Part shown: one piece after another, positions 16,941 through 26,340 of the stretch
Position numbering within the stretch: position 1 is the first letter of the stretch
Layout of the letters: the number at the start of each line of letters is the position of its first letter
Origin: CAZIRO01 sp964541595
Lineage (GTDB): Bacteria; Acidobacteriota; HRBIN11
Reading direction: 5' to 3'
Assembly (NCBI GenBank): GCA_964541595.1
Contig: CAZIRO010000014.1
Location: forward strand, 1-28,709
DNA: 28,709 bases
Translations under genes and position numbers: made by a program
The notes under the pieces: model-generated
What the model was told of the DNA's origin: nothing
Databases searched by the model: none
Seen by the model: the letters and a program-made list of their open reading frames with translations, nothing else

Positions 16941-17594
16941 ATGCACCGCATGCGCATGTGGACAGGAATCTGGGTGGCTGTGGTGTGTGTGTGGATATTG
17001 CTGCCGTGCATGCCCGCAATTTCCCGTCAGGCAAGTGTGTCCACCGACACCCCTCGGGAAGAGAAACGGGTAACGGTTGATGAGCTCCGGGAATTGCAGC
17101 AAAAAATTCGGGAAATGCGCCAGAAATATATGGAACTGTATACACAGTCCCGGAAGGCGCGCTCGACACACGAACGGCAACAGGCATTACAACGGATGCA
17201 ACTGATGCACGCACAGTTGCAGCGTCTGCTCAATGAATTCGCTGTGAAACAGGAGATCTACATTCGCCAGATGCAAAAACATCAGGAACAGCAACAGAAG
17301 AGTTCATCGTCTGTTTCAGAAGAGGTCATCAAAGAGTTCAGAAATCTGAACAAAACCCTGCAGAGACGTGCGGAAGAGATCAATCGGCTGGCAGGTGAGA
17401 TCAATCAAAAGATTCGCAGACTGCAGCGACTGCGATCGGAACGTGCGCGTCAGAGACTTTCCAGAGAGATTGACGCGGCCATGGAACGCCTGGAAAACAT
17501 GAAGAAAGAATATCATCGGTTGCTGGCGCGCTTTCAGAAGCTGATGGAGCAACTCGCTCAGGCCACCGGAATTGAAATTCGCGAACGTCCCTGA
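16941..17594 (+). CDS. Secreted coiled-coil protein, 217 aa
   Basis: The ATG at 16941 follows GAGGTGAGG (16930-16938). An N-terminal signal peptide or anchor (MWTGIWVAVVCVWILLPCMPAIS) is followed by a nearly continuous, highly charged helical chain. One coiled coil spans about 50-115 (ELQQKIREMRQKYMELY, QLQRLLNEFAV), then a Q/S-rich hinge near 118-128, and a second coiled coil to about 205. No catalytic motif. It resembles periplasmic coiled-coil proteins in general but no specific family. A TATAAC at 16911-16916 may be a -10 box, but no -35 is well placed. Its 3' end converges on the C25 protease gene with only 9 bp between the stops. Confidence 0.8.
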   Translation: MHRMRMWTGIWVAVVCVWILLPCMPAISRQASVSTDTPREEKRVTVDELRELQQKIREMRQKYMELYTQSRKARSTHERQQALQRMQLMHAQLQRLLNEFAVKQEIYIRQMQKHQEQQQKSSSSVSEEVIKEFRNLNKTLQRRAEEINRLAGEINQKIRRLQRLRSERARQRLSREIDAAMERLENMKKEYHRLLARFQKLMEQLAQATGIEIRERP

Positions 17595-17603
17595 GCATCG
17601 CGT

Positions 17604-20600
17604 TTATCGGATGCGCATGCTGGGATCGCCGAACAGGATCCAGGAACGTCGCACGTCCGGGCTGTCAGTGGACTGTTTGGCGACGCGGATCAGGTCCCCC
17701 AGGCGTTCGGGTTTGTCGACATACAGATCAATCCATGAACGTGCCAGGGGTGCCTGTGACAATGGTCCGGTCAGTGTGGACGAAGCCCATACGGCCACAG
17801 CCCCCTGTCGTAGCCATGTCTCCGCAAGCGCATCCTGATAGACCGATGCAAAATATCCGTTCAGACAGGTGGTCGCCAGTACGATTGGCCGTCCCTGAAC
17901 GGACACGGAAGACAGCACGTTGTGATCGAGCAGTCCTTCAGCTGCCCACAGTGCAACAGAGCCATGGCCAAAGTAGTGCACCAGGGACGTACCGCCGGTC
18001 AGCTGGTCCAGCAGGGCGTCCTGTGCGGCGGGTAATCCCATCTGACCGAGATAGATGCGATCCACTGTGGTGACGGAAGACAGTCGATCTGCCAGTAATT
18101 CGCTGAATGCCTCAAAATCCACAACGTCATTGTTATCTGCCACGACTGTAATCGGCCAGATTCCATAGGACGGTTGCTGTTCGTATGCAATAATGTTCGA
18201 TACGAACGTCAGTGCTTCCGCCGGTGTGGTCGCCGGCAGACGACCGACAACGACTTCTGGGATCCCATCGCCGTCCATATCGCCGTACCAGTCGTCCGAT
18301 GCGGTTTCCATGAATGCGGTTTCTACAACAGGCGTGGGAATAAAATCGGTAGTTCCGGCGCCGGTGTAATCGCGCGGATCCAGACTCGCGTCCCCGATCA
18401 GAAGCAGGTATCGGGGCGACGTATGCCAGTGTGTACGCGTCCACCGGATAAATGCCCGGATCGCTGCCGGATCTTTCGCGCCGTAAGAGAAAGCATTCCA
18501 TATGTGATCAATGTCAAGCCAGATCGTCGAAAGTCCCTGCCCGTTCTTCCACGACGCCAGGCGAGCCGCTGCATCTGCAAAAGTCGGTTCAGTGAGAATA
18601 ATCAGTGCACTTCCGGGTATGGTCCGCCAGTCCACGGAAGACAATTGCATACGCATGGCCGCAGGATCCAGCGTCGCATCGGATGTAAACGCATACAGAA
18701 TCCGGGGTTTCACGTCCGGCACCAGTACAGTTGCATCATACGTCATATCGTTGTGTTTCGTTACCGAAACGGGCAGGAAGCGAGGCGCGTAGGGATCAGT
18801 AATGTCCAGTACACGCACATCCGGGTGAGAGAATCCACGCAGCGTATATATCCCGGCACCTCTGGACATCCACCACAGATGTGCACCGTCTGCGGTATAT
18901 GCATGCGTCCAGGTCAACCGGATCCACTGGATCAAACTGATATCCATCGAGTTGTATTCCGCAACCAGACGGACTGTGTTCTGTCCTTCACGCACCAGTC
19001 CAGGAGGCAGTCCGATCCGGGCCTGGAAGGGGACCTGTCCGGTCCAGGTCAGCGTTCCGATAACCTGTCCATTCAATTCAACACGGACAGCGTGAGGTTG
19101 ATCTGTCACACCCTGCAGGGCGATGACGATGTCGGCCGGACCCGCACGAACCACGTGGTGCGTGGTGAGATCAAGGGAGGTTCCCGATGGGAGCACAGGC
19201 GGTCCAAACCAGTTTTCTGACTCACCGTTCTTGTACGCTGGCCAGTAAATTACGGGATTGCGCCATTCTATGGTATACGGGAATCCGTCATCGACCGTTC
19301 GCGCAGGCAGTGTGCGGGCAGTGGGATGCCGGAGTCGGTAGCGCGAAATGCCATGCCAGGTCAGCCAGAACGTCCGGCGATCCGTCCAGGGGGTATCCCG
19401 ATGGAATCCGTAGAATGCGATCCCGTTCCACCGTGAACCGTCGGTGATCACCTGGATGGGGATTTCGCGGCCGTCCGCCCACAGTTGAAGTTGCTGCGCG
19501 CGCACATTGCGCGGCAGTCCCATGGCGTGGAGTGTGTCCGCGGATATGTAGATCCAGCCGGCTTGATCGACCTCGATCTGGATGGCCGGCAGAAACGCAA
19601 GTGGCCAGGGGGTGTCCCGCCGGAAACTGCGCGTTTCCGGAGACGCATAAACGGGTGGTGAGAATGTGGTCTGTGCGGACGGTTGACGGGATTCTGTACG
19701 GATTTCAGAGAACAATAACGACGGGGCATCCCTGCGGGAAGTCGTAAACCTGCCCGTACGGGGAACAAAGGGGCCATACCATGTGGAGTTCCCATGGGTG
19801 TCGATGGCTTCAAGCCAGTATTGAGGGAGTCCACCTTTCGCGGATGATAGCCTGTCATACCAGGTATAGGTATGACCGGCCTGCAGACGGGTCCGGAACC
19901 CGATCATGAAGCCCCGGCCGGCGATGATGTCCGGCGTGATCTGGACGCGCCGACCGTCCAGTTCCCGGTACAGCCGGAACCCGAGGTGGTCCGTTTCATC
20001 TTCAGTCGCCCATTGCAGACGAACGGTGTGCCCATCCTGAACCGCCTGAAAATCTCGTAGCCGGACGGCGGTTGGATAGACCACCCGCAATGTCATGTTC
20101 ACTGAATGGGTGCGGGTAACTGCCTGTGGGATCACACGGGATGTCAGGTCAGAACGCGGCTGAGGTGTGGGTGCATGCTCCGGAACTTCGTCAGGAGCGT
20201 ACGGTGTCGGCTGGATTGAAATAGTCTCCTGTGGCGCAGAACGATGTGCATTTCGAAGTATCCGACGTGTTTTCGCACGTCCGGGCAGAGCCTTGACTTC
20301 AAATAGCCCGAACGGTTCAGAAGACGACTTCTGAATCGTACCGGAACGCTGTACAGCATGAGGCGGTCCCGTCCCGGTGGACTGAACGATCACACTGGTG
20401 CCCACGACCTGGAAGTTGTATTCCGCCGGTGTCACCGTGTTGCTCACGTCAACCGTGAGGATGACGTCTGTACTGCCGTTTTTGGGCGGCGTGACCGGGT
20501 TCTGGGAAAATGTGCACGTGGCACCAGCCGGGAGACCACTGCAACTCAGGGTCACCGGTGAGGAAAATCCGTTCACCGATCCGACCGTACATGTACTGGT

Positions 20601-22121
20601 CCCGTTGGAACCCTGGGGAATTTCCAGCAGTGTGGGATTGCAGGAAAGCGTAAAATCAGCCACCGTGCACTGGACATCCGTCGCTGCAGAGGTGATCGCT
20701 GGAGTCAACACGGGTGTGAAATCGGCAAGTACAGGTCCCCGTGTGCCGAAAACACCTCCGAGTGGATCCAGCGTGGTGTTCCGCACAGCCGTGGTGGTAG
20801 AGATCAGGGTACATGTTTCCCCATCGATGTTCCCGTTCACATCGAGACGCAGCAACCAGAGATTGCGGTCACCGGGGGAACCGAACGACATGGTCCATCC
20901 GGTTACGATATAGCCACCGGAAGGTACCTCGCGAATGAAGATGGCCACATCGTCGCTGGGACCTCCGTAGGCTTTCTGCCAGAGAATCTGCCCGCCACTG
21001 TCCAGTTTGACCACCCAGGCATCCCTGCCGCCGGCACCGAAAGACGTGGTATATCCGGCAGCAATATAGCCGCCATCAGAAGTCTGTGTGATCGAGTAAA
21101 ACACCTCGTCCTGGGGACCGCCGTACGTGCGGGGCGCCTGGGCCTGACCATTGCTGTTCAGCCGTACAAGAAAAGCATCGAATCCACCGGCCCCAAAGGA
21201 GTCGGTCATTCCCACAATACGGTACGCCCCATTGTCTATCTGGATGACGTCCAGTGCAACATCAATGCCGGTACCTCCGGCGCGATAACCCCATAAAACA
21301 CTGCCATTTGCATTGATTTTCCACACACTGATGTCACATGTCGTGTTCGGGTATCGATCCTGTGCCGTACATCCCACGGCAATTTCGCCCCCATCCGATG
21401 TGGGCCATATCCCGAACGCTTCATCATATACATCATAAAAGGTGGAGAATTGACACAAGAACACATTGCCTAAGCGACATCGATCAACCGAACGGCGCCG
21501 TAAAAAATTGCCCGAGGCGTCCAGAACAAAGGTTAAAAATCCACCGAAGATCTCCGGATCCAGACCCGCAATCACGATCTGACCGTTGCTGCGGACTTCA
21601 ACGGCCCAGCCGATATCTGTATAACTTTGCCCATCCGCTGCGGTAAAGGTCCTGGTCCAGACCACATTTCCGTCAGCATCGATTTTGACCACCCAGACAT
21701 CGTACTCGTTGCCTGGTGGATTCAGAGAGTTTGTTCGGCCCACGAGCACGTATCCACCGTCCGGGGTGGCCGCCATATCAAAAAATTCGTCATCCCCTGA
21801 ACCGCCATACCGTTTCTCCCACTGCACGTATCCGTCTCCGTCGACTTTGACCACCCATCCGTCCACATCGGGATTGTCGGGATCGTCGGAGATCTGCACC
21901 CAGCCGGCCGCGATGAATCCTCCGTCCGACGTGGGCAGCACCGCGTTCGCCTGATCATGCATTCCCGGCACAAAGATGGTTTTGATCCAGTAGGTCTGGG
22001 CATGGAGTGAAACGGCACTGAGAAGGTACAGGATACTCATTATAGACCGGAACACCATCCGGTTGCGGAGACAAACACTGACCACACGGTATATACTCCC
22101 ACACGCAACCCATTCCTGCAT
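17604..22121 (-). CDS. Secreted gingipain-like (peptidase C25) protease with N-terminal seven-repeat propeller, 1505 aa
   Basis: The C-terminal domain (about 1170-1505) is a C25 cysteine peptidase: YLLLIGDASLDPRDY, a D-G-D-G-I-P loop, VHYFGHGS with His1386, and ATTCLNGYFAS with Cys1419. The 33-residue His-Cys spacing equals that of gingipain R (His211/Cys244). The N-terminus has a signal peptide ending near LHAQ (42). Then come seven repeats of the type GGYIAAGYTTSFG...DAWVVKLDSGGQILWQKAYGG (about 50-435), predicted to close as a seven-bladed propeller. An Ig-like module (about 485-580) and an FN3-like module (about 680-790) follow. No C-terminal type IX sorting domain is present, so the export route beyond the inner membrane is unclear. 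GGAG stands 8 nt before the ATG, and a consensus promoter lies at 22189-22217. Substrate unknown. Confidence 0.92.
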   Translation of the reverse strand: MQEWVACGSIYRVVSVCLRNRMVFRSIMSILYLLSAVSLHAQTYWIKTIFVPGMHDQANAVLPTSDGGFIAAGWVQISDDPDNPDVDGWVVKVDGDGYVQWEKRYGGSGDDEFFDMAATPDGGYVLVGRTNSLNPPGNEYDVWVVKIDADGNVVWTRTFTAADGQSYTDIGWAVEVRSNGQIVIAGLDPEIFGGFLTFVLDASGNFLRRRSVDRCRLGNVFLCQFSTFYDVYDEAFGIWPTSDGGEIAVGCTAQDRYPNTTCDISVWKINANGSVLWGYRAGGTGIDVALDVIQIDNGAYRIVGMTDSFGAGGFDAFLVRLNSNGQAQAPRTYGGPQDEVFYSITQTSDGGYIAAGYTTSFGAGGRDAWVVKLDSGGQILWQKAYGGPSDDVAIFIREVPSGGYIVTGWTMSFGSPGDRNLWLLRLDVNGNIDGETCTLISTTTAVRNTTLDPLGGVFGTRGPVLADFTPVLTPAITSAATDVQCTVADFTLSCNPTLLEIPQGSNGTSTCTVGSVNGFSSPVTLSCSGLPAGATCTFSQNPVTPPKNGSTDVILTVDVSNTVTPAEYNFQVVGTSVIVQSTGTGPPHAVQRSGTIQKSSSEPFGLFEVKALPGRAKTRRILRNAHRSAPQETISIQPTPYAPDEVPEHAPTPQPRSDLTSRVIPQAVTRTHSVNMTLRVVYPTAVRLRDFQAVQDGHTVRLQWATEDETDHLGFRLYRELDGRRVQITPDIIAGRGFMIGFRTRLQAGHTYTWYDRLSSAKGGLPQYWLEAIDTHGNSTWYGPFVPRTGRFTTSRRDAPSLLFSEIRTESRQPSAQTTFSPPVYASPETRSFRRDTPWPLAFLPAIQIEVDQAGWIYISADTLHAMGLPRNVRAQQLQLWADGREIPIQVITDGSRWNGIAFYGFHRDTPWTDRRTFWLTWHGISRYRLRHPTARTLPARTVDDGFPYTIEWRNPVIYWPAYKNGESENWFGPPVLPSGTSLDLTTHHVVRAGPADIVIALQGVTDQPHAVRVELNGQVIGTLTWTGQVPFQARIGLPPGLVREGQNTVRLVAEYNSMDISLIQWIRLTWTHAYTADGAHLWWMSRGAGIYTLRGFSHPDVRVLDITDPYAPRFLPVSVTKHNDMTYDATVLVPDVKPRILYAFTSDATLDPAAMRMQLSSVDWRTIPGSALIILTEPTFADAAARLASWKNGQGLSTIWLDIDHIWNAFSYGAKDPAAIRAFIRWTRTHWHTSPRYLLLIGDASLDPRDYTGAGTTDFIPTPVVETAFMETASDDWYGDMDGDGIPEVVVGRLPATTPAEALTFVSNIIAYEQQPSYGIWPITVVADNNDVVDFEAFSELLADRLSSVTTVDRIYLGQMGLPAAQDALLDQLTGGTSLVHYFGHGSVALWAAEGLLDHNVLSSVSVQGRPIVLATTCLNGYFASVYQDALAETWLRQGAVAVWASSTLTGPLSQAPLARSWIDLYVDKPERLGDLIRVAKQSTDSPDVRRSWILFGDPSMRIR

Positions 22122-22188
22122 TTCTCCTTCTCCAGAGTATTATACTCTATGAATACTTTCAGAACCATCTAACATAATCTACCTTATT

Positions 22189-22217
22189 ATCATACGCTTT
22201 TTACTTCAATCTGTCAA
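22189..22217 (-). promoter_or_regulatory. Near-consensus sigma-70 promoter for the C25 protease
   Basis: On the minus strand: TTGACA (22217-22212), a 17-nt spacer, TATGAT (22194-22189), in an AT-rich stretch unlike the rest of the window. It leaves a leader of roughly 60 nt before the ATG at 22121. Confidence 0.85.
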
Positions 22218-22230
22218 ATTCTGGAATCCT

Positions 22231-22397
22231 GGGATCGGGACAGGCAATGGGACATGAGAACCACCGGATCCACCGGTGTGACGGTGGCCACCGGTCCCAG
22301 GTCCCGGGTGTCGGGTCTCAGAAAGACCAGCATCTTATGGGCTGGGGATAGCGCATGACCGCATGGATACCCACGGTGTCCCATTGCCTGTCCCGAT
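22231..22397 (+). repeat. Dispersed inverted-repeat element, copy C (short form)
   Basis: The left end GGGATCGGGACAGGCAATGG (22231 on) matches the inverted right end CCATTGCCTGTCCCGAT (22381-22397) almost perfectly. The interior has the CCACCGG block and the TATGGGCTGGGGATAGC block, but only two or three heptamers, so it is 167 bp rather than 272. It sits just upstream of the C25 promoter. Confidence 0.85.
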
Positions 22398-22508
22398 TTC
22401 AGCTGGAATCGGGGACGGGCTTCCGGAGTCGGCATTTCCGGACACCTGAGAAGACCCGACGCCCGGGGTTCACCGCTCCGTCCACCCATCCGGTCCACCT
22501 CCGGGTCA
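22398..22508. repeat. Probable degraded element remnant between copy C and pilY1
   Basis: CGGACACCTGAGAAGACCCGACGC and CATCCGGTCCACC-like stretches resemble interior pieces of copies A and D but in scrambled order. No gene or terminator was recognised here. Confidence 0.4.
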
Positions 22509-25500
22509 CTATTCAACACGACGAACTCCGCGCAGCAGCGGAAATGTTGGATTCGGGTTGTCCACTTTTTCTTCGGTAAATTCCGGAAACGCGATACCGG
22601 GGCCATACCCCGTGGTGGAAACCACGACGTATCCTGCGACGGCTGTCACCCCTGTGACCGCGCCGTATCCCAGCGGAGACAGCTGCCCCACGGTGATATT
22701 GCTGAACCCAACACCGCCGGGTGCACCCTGGGTTTCCGAGAATTCGAAATATACCGGCAGCAGGAACGAACGTCCTGTACAGGCCTGGGCGGCCGGATTG
22801 AAGAACTGTGGATCAAATACCACAAATAACGCTTTCCCCAGAGGTTTTGCGATCACAATACCCGCGCGGATGTCTTTTTCGATCGCGATCACTGGCCGTC
22901 CCACTGCTCGTGTATGCGGAGAGAGGTTGATCAAGCATGGAGGATCTTCAAGATTGCCGTCGCCATCGAGATCCACACACTTGTCCGGTCGACCGTCATT
23001 GTCCGTATCCACCGTCGGCCGGACTTCAAACGTTCCAACCGGTCGCAGTTCAAAATGCGTATCCGTGGTTTCCGGCATGGTGACATTATTTGTGGCGTCA
23101 TCGATCGGGGCAAGGTCCAGGGTGATCAATGGACAGTAATTCTGTCCCGTACAGAACTTCGTGGAGTTCAGATTGTTAATGTCCGGATCGGTTTCAAAGA
23201 ACGAACCGGTGATCGTGGCCAGCAGATAAACGGGCTGCAGCACGATCCGAATCATTGCCGGCGTATAATACAGTGGATTCCAAGGCTTCCAGTGTGCGGA
23301 GTCAAACGGATACGGCGAATTCACTGTCCAGTCCAGCACATCTTCGGAATAGATATTCCAGATATGCAGTCTGCCTGCCGTATCGACGACAAACATATGG
23401 GTACTCAACATATCGGGTTTGGGAAGTGTCACGTCGCGAGATTGAAAGGCCATATGGCTCCAGAATTTAAATGGCACCAGCATGCCGGGAATCCCCGTAC
23501 CGGACTCTTTACGGGTTGTCGTCGGGGACATGGGCTGCCCCGTATCTGCGGCCACCAGAGTGAGCAGCGATGTCGTATCGTTGTCGTCCGGTTCGGTGGT
23601 GACGATACCCACAATCCATTGCGTGTATCGTCCGTTCACTTTTGGAGGGGGATCGGCAAAGCTGGGAGTCAGTGGAACAGCGGCCAGCACTTTGGTGCCG
23701 ATGGTAGGATCACTGGTCTGCCAGAACCAGAGTACGCGGAAAGGAGGTTCGTTGTTTTGCAAAGCCGTTGCCGGATCCGTCACATCCAGTGCATACAATC
23801 CGGACCGCTCATAACCGAGGGGTACATAAAGCACGGTCGCATAGACATTTTCGTAATTGAGCCAGACATCTGCATAGTTGAGGGGTGCAGAAAGCGTCCA
23901 GATGTGATCGTCAAAATCGGGAACTTCCGCCTGACCCGTTGGAATTTTTGGATTATTCCGGTAGTTCTGGAACATCTGAATCACTTCGGGCATGTGTTGC
24001 GGTGGCAGAAATGCAAAGACCTCGATCGGGGGATTGCCAGTCGTCGGGTCGTGGTTCAGGTAAAAGGCGTGGAGCAACCCGTCATTCGCACCCGTATAGG
24101 CGATGGGTTCCCGATTCCGCACCTGTTCGTCAAAATCGAGCTTATTCGGGACCGTGCCCAGACCGTAATGAAACGGCAGAGAAATCGTAATAGGAGAATT
24201 CCCAATGATGTCCCCCAGAAGCCAGTCACGTTTGTTCCCCTGACCGTCCCCACCGAGAATGAAATCAATGAGCATCAGCATATCGTCATCATCCGCACTG
24301 GCTGCAATACCATCACCGTCGAAGTCCACGGTTGTCCAGTCAACGGTCGTGATCTTATTGCGGAAAAACAGAATGGTCGCATTGTCCTTGCGAATTTTGT
24401 GGATCTCACGGCAGGCAGCGGAGGGACCCGCAGGGTACGCCAGACCACAGTTCGCATTGACAGTATAAATGTTCCGTCCGTAATCGTCGCGCGCTGGATC
24501 GGCCTGATCCAGTAAGGAACATGCGGCGTCCCATTTGAGGTGAAAGTGCGGGATTTCCTGCGCATTACACTGTGGGTCGCCTGAACTGATGATCTCGCCG
24601 TTCCGGATCCGCTCACAGACTTCTTCGAATTTCACTGTACTGACGTCTACATGGGTCACGCCCGTATCGCCGCATTCGATCACATCCCACTTGCGCAGGC
24701 TCCCTTTCCATCCCGGTATCTTTGTCGAAGGCATCAGTAATGCCTCCTGCGCCGCCGTCACGCCCGTGGTCAGTGTCGCAGTCGGCGTGCTGGTGCTGTA
24801 GTCCCCCTTTAATATGCCGGCGAGGATTTTCTTGAAAGCGTCTTCCAGTTGCTGCGGATTATTGGCAAAAAATGCGTAGTCCTTACAATCGGGATCACTG
24901 CTCGGATCACAGGCCGGCGGTGCCCTGTAATAGGCCAGCTGGTTGGCACAACTCTGATTACTGTTCTGTGGGGCACGGGGGTTATTCTGCCAGTCCACAC
25001 CGGCGTCATCTGCGGATGCATCCGTACGTCCGCAGAATGCGTTCAGGTTCAACTCGCAGCGGGACACCTGTGGACTGATCCCGATAACGAAAGTCTGCAC
25101 CGGGATGGTCGTCCGGCATCGGTTACAGCGATTTGCACATTCCGAGAAGTTATCTCGCTGCATGAGGAAGAGTTCGTCCGTGCGCCCTGGAGGAAAGTCC
25201 CGCAGGGTGCTGGGATCGGTGTATCCCGGACAACTGTTTCCCCATTGACTCCCATTTGGATTGCATCGATTGCTCTGGCCGTCCGTCACGAAGATGGTGT
25301 AATATGGCCGGGTACACTGGTGGGCCCGATCGTCCTGTCCCCAGAATTGATCGAGCTCCCGTTTGACGAAGTTCAGTCCGGCACTGGCCGGTGTACCTCC
25401 ACCTGCGCGAATACCCGTCCCCGCGCATGTGCCCGTTCCACCGCCACGGGCAGGCCGCATCGCGTTTTTGATCGATGTAACAGTAGCGTTATTATTGTCA

Positions 25501-26312
25501 TCCGAAGGTACAATCGGCGTCTGTCGGGTGGCATAAAATCCTCCAAAACGGGTGCTGAAGAAACCGAGTCCCCAGTAGACATTGTCAATGTTGTTCTCAA
25601 CAAAGTTGACCGGTGGACGGGCAACGGTATACCGCAGATCGGGAACGGGTTCGTTCATGCTGCCGGTATATCCGACCCAGCCTTCAGAACGAATCTGGCC
25701 ATTTGAACGCAGTTGAATCGAATAAAATGCCCCCTGGGTGGGGCCGTCATTATATCGGAAACGGTAATATGTTGTCCGCCAGTTCAGATCGGGATCCAGA
25801 CCGGTTCCTCCGCGGCACGGCGTGATGTTCCCTCGGCATCTGGGGGCGTTTTTGAGGTCCGGTGCGACGTCGTAAATGGTGAAACAGTCTCCCAGCAGGT
25901 TTTTGGCCATGGCCATCCGGGAGGGTGGTACAAAAAACCAGTACGAATACGCATCCCCCTGGCGACGGATGCGCACCCAGTACCCGTGGCCGGTACCATC
26001 GGGCGGGCGTCGATTCGTTCGCCGCGTAAAATCCTCACGTATCGCCACGTAAAACCGGCCCACCGGCGACTCCAGGCGGCATACCGCCGAGCATCCGGGA
26101 GATCGACACAGTCTGCATCCACTCGTGATCGCCGGCCATTCCATGGAACCACTCACGTCCAGCATGATATAAACGGCCGGCTTTTCCCGTGCCTGCGTGT
26201 AGATGATACGCAGGGGATCCAGCCGCCCCTGCGCTGTTTCGGGTACCAGTGCGGGGAATAGCAGGGCGCCGATCGCACCGAAAAGATAAAATCCAAATCG
26301 ATATTGGCGCAT
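22509..26312 (-). CDS. pilY1: PilY1-like type IV pilus tip protein (vWA plus beta-propeller), 1267 aa
   Basis: PilY1/PilC proteins sit at the tip of type IV pili and act in adhesion, mechanosensing and pilus biogenesis. The ATG at 26312 has GGAGG 7 nt upstream and yields a signal peptide (MRQYRFGFYLFGAIGALLF...TAQG). A von Willebrand A domain follows immediately, with MIDAS residues Asp52, Ser54, Ser56 (DVSGS). The C-terminal half holds the family's propeller (about 725-1040), with the hallmark YTGANDGLLHAFYLN and LYALDVTDP. A Ca-loop-like Asp-rich segment, DTDNDGRPDKCVDLDGDG, is near residue 1100. Length is close to other PilY1 proteins. The N-terminal half is rich in Cys. It follows pilX by 28 nt and is probably the last gene of the minor-pilin operon; the C25 gene downstream has its own promoter. 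Confidence 0.93.
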   Translation of the reverse strand: MRQYRFGFYLFGAIGALLFPALVPETAQGRLDPLRIIYTQAREKPAVYIMLDVSGSMEWPAITSGCRLCRSPGCSAVCRLESPVGRFYVAIREDFTRRTNRRPPDGTGHGYWVRIRRQGDAYSYWFFVPPSRMAMAKNLLGDCFTIYDVAPDLKNAPRCRGNITPCRGGTGLDPDLNWRTTYYRFRYNDGPTQGAFYSIQLRSNGQIRSEGWVGYTGSMNEPVPDLRYTVARPPVNFVENNIDNVYWGLGFFSTRFGGFYATRQTPIVPSDDNNNATVTSIKNAMRPARGGGTGTCAGTGIRAGGGTPASAGLNFVKRELDQFWGQDDRAHQCTRPYYTIFVTDGQSNRCNPNGSQWGNSCPGYTDPSTLRDFPPGRTDELFLMQRDNFSECANRCNRCRTTIPVQTFVIGISPQVSRCELNLNAFCGRTDASADDAGVDWQNNPRAPQNSNQSCANQLAYYRAPPACDPSSDPDCKDYAFFANNPQQLEDAFKKILAGILKGDYSTSTPTATLTTGVTAAQEALLMPSTKIPGWKGSLRKWDVIECGDTGVTHVDVSTVKFEEVCERIRNGEIISSGDPQCNAQEIPHFHLKWDAACSLLDQADPARDDYGRNIYTVNANCGLAYPAGPSAACREIHKIRKDNATILFFRNKITTVDWTTVDFDGDGIAASADDDDMLMLIDFILGGDGQGNKRDWLLGDIIGNSPITISLPFHYGLGTVPNKLDFDEQVRNREPIAYTGANDGLLHAFYLNHDPTTGNPPIEVFAFLPPQHMPEVIQMFQNYRNNPKIPTGQAEVPDFDDHIWTLSAPLNYADVWLNYENVYATVLYVPLGYERSGLYALDVTDPATALQNNEPPFRVLWFWQTSDPTIGTKVLAAVPLTPSFADPPPKVNGRYTQWIVGIVTTEPDDNDTTSLLTLVAADTGQPMSPTTTRKESGTGIPGMLVPFKFWSHMAFQSRDVTLPKPDMLSTHMFVVDTAGRLHIWNIYSEDVLDWTVNSPYPFDSAHWKPWNPLYYTPAMIRIVLQPVYLLATITGSFFETDPDINNLNSTKFCTGQNYCPLITLDLAPIDDATNNVTMPETTDTHFELRPVGTFEVRPTVDTDNDGRPDKCVDLDGDGNLEDPPCLINLSPHTRAVGRPVIAIEKDIRAGIVIAKPLGKALFVVFDPQFFNPAAQACTGRSFLLPVYFEFSETQGAPGGVGFSNITVGQLSPLGYGAVTGVTAVAGYVVVSTTGYGPGIAFPEFTEEKVDNPNPTFPLLRGVRRVE

Positions 26313-26340
26313 GTTCTGACCTCCAGACTCCATGCTGTGA

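Noticed and set aside
22914..24515. Plus-strand frame of 533 codons inside pilY1
   Set aside because: It is antisense to the PilY1 propeller; Arg/His/Ile-rich translation with no family match.
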